64,000 bases of DNA, from positions 154,457,405-154,521,404 of the forward strand of contig OV884012.1 of assembly GCA_930367205.1 (NCBI GenBank), in the 5' to 3' direction. The DNA is from Acanthosoma haemorrhoidale. Taxonomy: Eukaryota; Arthropoda; Insecta; Hemiptera; Acanthosomatidae. Of the stretch, positions 59,926-64,000 are shown piece after piece. Below the pieces are notes generated by a model, which saw only the letters and a list, made by a program, of their open reading frames with translations, had not been told where the DNA came from and made no database searches. How positions within the stretch are numbered: the first letter of the stretch is position 1; every line of letters begins with the position of its first letter. A program made the translations under genes and the position numbers.

Positions 59926-61109
59926 ACCTGACATGTGGGGCTGGGGTGCCTCTTGGGTTCTGTTTTGTACTCGTAATAACAATAAATACAACAGTTCTTC
60001 TTATTAATATATTTGATCACTTTTTAGCCAAAATATATAACTGTACCCAAAAGGTAATACTCAATGTTACCAACACGGCATCATATCTAATACACTCCAC
60101 ACAACAATATTAGTACAAAATCAAATATTATCAAGTAACTGTACAAACAAAGCAATCAAAATGTTTGATCCAATATTGATACAACTAAATTCAAAGGAAG
60201 TCTTTCACACCTGATGCAGCTCCCAAACTTTACAAATTAATAAACAAATTTAAATGTATCCTCCTAAATTTCACAAATTGTATTTTATACTCCTAAAATT
60301 TACAAATATATCTTAGGTTTGTTCAATAAACGTCTTGACATAGAAACATACTTGAATCTCCTTCATTAGACTCAACACTTTGGTTCTCTTGTTCTGGAAT
60401 AGAATCTTGTTCATCATTATTTGTGTATTATCATAGGGATTAATTTCTGTGACTAATGTGAAGCGTCTTAGTTTTAATTTTCTAATAAATCTTTAATTTC
60501 TCCTGTACATCTTATCATTTATTTCAACTGAATAAGACCTAAAGACTATTTTGTTTTTTAATTTTACCATTTTCCCATATTCTAGAGAACTTATTTTGTA
60601 CTAAAACTTCATCACTTACATCAAACATACACAAAAGGTAATTCTCAATGTAATAAAATTTTCAATGTTCTCCTCTCGTAGGCTCCCATTAGTGGACTGT
60701 TCAAATTAGTTACCATTTACAAAACAACAGCGTTGAGCACCTGATGGTCTTACGCCAAAATATACCTAGCCAAACAACCAATTGCGCTAATAATATAATA
60801 AAGGAATACTAATAGTAATTGAAATTTTATTCCGGAACAACACGTGGGTATAGAATCATTAATAAAATAGAAGGGACGCGATATAAGCTATAGCAACCAC
60901 TAACTACTTAAGATAAATCACTCTATACTCTATTGTATATATATTGTAAATTGGTTATAATGTGTTGTAAATTAATTTAAACGAATGTAAATAACATTAC
61001 CAAGCCAGAAGTCATATCAGTGTAAATATTGTAAACAATAAAAGACGCAGCTGCAGACGAGTTCCACTCTTCTTGGCTTACCACCCCATGGAAGGGCTAG
61101 GTCCTGTTC
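59926..61109. other. No gene; possible LTR-like segment at 60800-61080
   Basis: AT-rich. A stretch with TGTAAACAATAAAAGACGC at about 61031 followed by a GC-richer 40-bp end could be an LTR poly(A) region next to the family D copy. Otherwise nothing is supported. Confidence 0.35.
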
Positions 61110-61676
61110 TAGAACCTTCCAGGCCTGCAATGCATTGGCCAGAATAAAACCTCGCCTTATTGGCTGGAATACGATTTGCCAAAATAAGACCCCAGTTCAT
61201 TGGCTACTTGGGGCTATATAAACCCCCTAGTTTTAGCCGAAAATTCATGCTAACTTGCAGCTGCGGTGATGTTTCTAGATTTGGCCTTCTCATTTATGAA
61301 AACCTCTGTATCTCTCTTGCCTAACCTCGCTATGTTTTAGTCCTGCCTTGTCAGACCCCACACCTTCCTAGTGTGATTCTCTGCCTTCGTCTCGCTAAAA
61401 CTAGCACCTCCTTGGAAGAGAGATCTCCCTCGCAGACGACGGTCTCTGGGGCTCTACAAACTTTACCTAGTAGCGTCTCCCATGACAATCCAGTCATCCT
61501 CTCTCCGGTTCACACTCGCCTTTGGGATCCGGACGGGTTCGCCTACCCTTAGATACCGAGTGTGAATTCCTGGTCATTCCAAGACCACATAAACTTCCTA
61601 TAATACCTACCCTGTTCCTCTTCTCCTGAACATAGTGCACTGTCACGGCACATACCTATCAAATATGTAGTCAGAT
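61110..61676 (+). repeat. Family D repeat, copy 3, with a different promoter
   Basis: Three inverted CCAAT boxes (ATTGGCC at 61134, ATTGGCT at 61159, ATTGGCT at 61199) precede a GGGCTATATAAACC TATA box at about 61210. The body shared with copies 1 and 2 starts at about 61312 (CCTCGCTATGTTTTAGTCC) and ends at about 61676. The promoter region is unrelated to that of copies 1 and 2. Confidence 0.6.
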
Positions 61677-62029
61677 AGCTCAGTAGTAAGACCCGTCATG
61701 AAATAATCGTCCAGGTCATAGCCTAATCAACCCTCACTTCGTCACTATGGCTAGGGTAACTAAGCCACCCTCGTGACGACCCGACTTAAGCGTTTAAAAT
61801 TAATATAATTATATAAACAAACTGGTTATTACAAAGATAGATGTAATAATATAAAGAAAAGACAATAATACTATAACCGTACAGTCATTGGTAAGGGACT
61901 GAGGTTTTTTTATTTTTTTCTAACCTAACATCTTCCTTTCATCATCCTCCATCGATATACCAACATATCCTCCCACACGTTGAAAAAAGGAATGCCTTGG
62001 AGAGGAACAGTAATTTACAAAATGTAGCA
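61677..62029. other. No gene seen
   Basis: An AGCTCAGTAGTAAGAC string at about 61678 resembles a tRNA A-box, but no T-arm or acceptor stem follows. Not called. Confidence 0.4.
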
Positions 62030-62360
62030 GTGAAGATTGTCCCCTCCAGTAACTACTTCCACTTCCAGAGCACACAGGCCAGCATCAGTTTATCCCCCAC
62101 TTGGCAATCACCCGGCTAATTCTCTGAGTGACCAGGGCCCCGCCTCGCCGAGTGTGGGCTGAATCCACAAGCAGCCTGCCAGAAGGCGCGTGAGGGCTTA
62201 AGCACTTCTGCTAGTTCTCTTCCAAAGTCTGCAACTAAAAAAAACTTGCTAGGAATCGACGGTTTTCTTTAGCAGGATAACCTCAGTGACTTACCACCGG
62301 TTCAATATGAGATAAACACGCGGACAAGAAGGGAATTGACACGCACGACTGGGACTCTGC
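62030..62360. promoter_or_regulatory. Candidate regulatory block
   Basis: GC-richer, non-repeated segment, with CCCCCACTTGGCAATCACCC, CCCCGCCTCGCC (GC-box-like) and TTAAGCACTT. Not coding. Called only by composition and apparent uniqueness. Confidence 0.25.
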
Positions 62361-62846
62361 CAACGTGGAGGGTGTCATTCAATTACTCAAAGCTCTGTTA
62401 AAAATGTATTCAGTCCATTTAAAAACTGAATAAAATAACTGAATTTGAAATAACAACTCTTCCAGCGCTCAACAATATATTCTTTATTCGCCAATAATGT
62501 TTTCGAAAGCCGTCATCTGTAGTCGCCAGTTGATGGTGTGAAAAACCTTCACCTCAAGACTCTGGAAAGGGTGATGGGTGAAGACGGAAGAGTTAGACCT
62601 ATTTTAAAAGTTTAAATGAATTCTAATGTATGTATGTAAACCTGCAACCAATAGATGCACCTAGAGAATCTATCAGCTAAGAAGGTCTAAGAGAAAATAA
62701 ATACGGATGAAGAAGAATGGAAATTGACTATTTGAGACACAAAACTTTCCTGCTTTGCTGGAGCGCTGACATTCCCGCAGGTAACTTCGGGGGATTCTTG
62801 TGCTTTGTACATATGTCTATATTGTAAGGTGTACATATTGTAAATA
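62361..62846. other. No gene seen
   Basis: AT-rich flank of the Tigger element. No feature supported. Confidence 0.4.
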
Positions 62847-63814
62847 CAGTAGAATCCCGATAATTCGTATTGTCAAGGGACTGACAGTTTGGTACGAATT
62901 ATCGGGAGTACAAAATTAAAAAACGTATTAATGCAAACATGTACGTATTAAGAAGTATGTACAATGTAGTAAGGATAAAAACTATGCAATAAACACTGCT
63001 TAATACTAAACTAAACAATACATGCAATAAAAAATATGAACATACTTATGTTCTAGATTAAATAAACACCAATCATTTGCACGAATAAAACCGTAATTTT
63101 TTTTTTACGCAATCCTTGCAGACGTGTATTGTCAATTGCTTTGTATATTTCCTCCAACTGGTACATTTGAATTCCTTGCTTGCGCGAACCACTTTTTTAT
63201 GTTCTCTTCAAGTTGTGGGTTACTTGAAGCGTTTTACTCTGCTGCTTGATGTCTGGGAAGTGATTTTGTCCTTGTCCTTCAGGATTGATGTGATCGTGGA
63301 ACGAGGGATGTTAAAACGCTTGGATACGTCAATTTGCCTAAAGCCACTGGCCACGGCCTTTATGATTTGTTGTTTCTCTTTAATAGAGAGGCTAACTTTT
63401 TTCGGAGACATGGTAACGTGGTACAACGACAGCGAAAACGAGACTGAACTGTAGAAACGAAAGAAAAGCTTAGTACAATTCCTAAAACTTTCCCTCTCTC
63501 CTCTCCTTATTTTCTTTCAGTAAAAAGAGTACGAATTACATATGGGATTTCATAGAAAACATTTATCTCGCACTCATTCTGCTCTCTGGTCTCTCACTGT
63601 CCTCTTTCCCTTTCTTGAAACAGTACGAATTAACGAGGTTTTTAAGCTGGAAATACATATTATAAGACGTTTTAAGTGACCTCGAGCATAAAAATAATAC
63701 GAATTACCGAGGGAACTAAAATGCATTGTTTTTATATCACTTACCGGGATTTTCTCTGGGGTCCGTCAAATTTGTACGAATTATCCGGAAATGCGAATAA
63801 TCGGGATTCTACTG
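62847..63814 (-). mobile_element. Tigger/pogo-type deletion derivative
   Basis: The element runs between TA duplications at 62845-62846 and 63815-63816. It has terminal repeats CAGTAGAATCCCGATAATTC and its complement at the right end. At 968 bp it is shorter than a full Tigger-type element (about 2.4 kb). It keeps only the DNA-binding part of the transposase. The left terminus folds on itself: CCCGATAATTCGTA at 62856-62869 is the exact complement of 62893-62906. Confidence 0.88.
63105..63426 (-). pseudogene. Tigger/pogo transposase N-terminus
   Basis: The minus strand reads MSPKKVSLSIKEKQQIIKAV, then a helix-turn-helix region (SKRFNIPRSTITSILKDKDK), to a stop at 63220. In another frame it continues with QLEENIKKWFAQARNSNVPV, the CENP-B type second DNA-binding domain. 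The DDE domain is missing. The preferred start is the Met at 63411, since that is where the family usually begins; the Met at 63426 adds five residues. Confidence 0.85.
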
Positions 63815-64000
63815 TACTGTATGAGTGAGAGTTATTTTTTTTTCAAAAAAATAAAATAAAAGTTATATATATGAAATGTTTGTTTACGATCACAACATAA
63901 TTGATAAGTAGGTCAATGTGATAAAATCACAATACCATACATCGACTTTGGGCTAGAATAAATTACTTATAAATCCCAGCTAAAATATTATCTTATTTTT
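63815..64000. other. No gene seen
   Basis: AT-rich end of the window. Confidence 0.5.

Noticed and set aside
61673..61735. tRNA-like A-box string; similar B-box strings near 1965 and 30350
   Set aside because: No cloverleaf can be drawn: acceptor and T-arm, or the A-box, are missing in each case.

Overview
The window looks like AT-rich, gene-poor nuclear DNA of an arthropod, most likely an insect. There are no bacterial-style operons. One GC-rich exon with a clear splice acceptor stands out, along with an insect-type eukaryotic tRNA gene, several families of 5'-truncated Jockey-like LINEs, an RTE-like LINE, two decayed mariner elements, one Tigger/pogo deletion derivative, and many microsatellites. 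A Hemiptera-like placement is possible (the protein fragment at 35299-35499 resembles one I associate with hemipteran repeats), but the sequence does not settle it.

Only one protein-coding host gene is supported. It is the last exon (32006 onward, + strand) of a PRDM8/ZNF488-type C2H2 zinc-finger transcription factor with two C-terminal fingers. Its reading frame ends at TGA 32869-32871, but the same frame stays open for 21 more codons, 20 of them ending in G or C, up to TGA 32935-32937. This is the strongest candidate novelty: a UGA-C stop that may be read through, or a recent nonsense change. A CpG-rich promoter-like block at 28300-28639 ends in an AA|GTAAGT donor and is a plausible first exon of this gene. 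That leaves a 3.4 kb AT-rich intron and a long AT-rich 3' UTR reaching a poly(A) signal near 34303. The only other host gene seen is tRNA-Gly(TCC) at 51957-52028.

The rest is mostly repeats. 0-12 kb: LINE fragments, a promoter-bearing repeat ('family D', 6381-7058) and a 750-bp minisatellite with higher-order structure (7484-8236). 13-28 kb: LINE 3' ends, a snap-back mariner (18215-19104), an internally deleted mariner (20085-20837), GA tracts, a 41-bp tandem array, and a 42-bp-arm hairpin (23899-23992). 34-49 kb: LINE B, A and C fragments, a CpG island (41885-42260), and a family D copy carrying a clean LINE 3' UTR insertion with an 8-bp target duplication (43090-43283). 50-64 kb: the tRNA gene, a two-LINE chimera, an inverted-arm element (54868-55686), tandem LINE A 3' ends, and a Tigger remnant (62847-63814).

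LINE A 3' ends share a short hairpin, AGGTGA-loop-TCACCT, seen at about twelve places; it is shown to travel with retroposed sequence by the insertion at 43090-43283. Several 200-500 bp GC-richer blocks outside the repeats (about 14.9, 44.5, 50.4, 53.4, 57.4 and 62.1 kb) look like possible regulatory elements, as expected near a developmental transcription-factor gene, but only comparison between species could show that.
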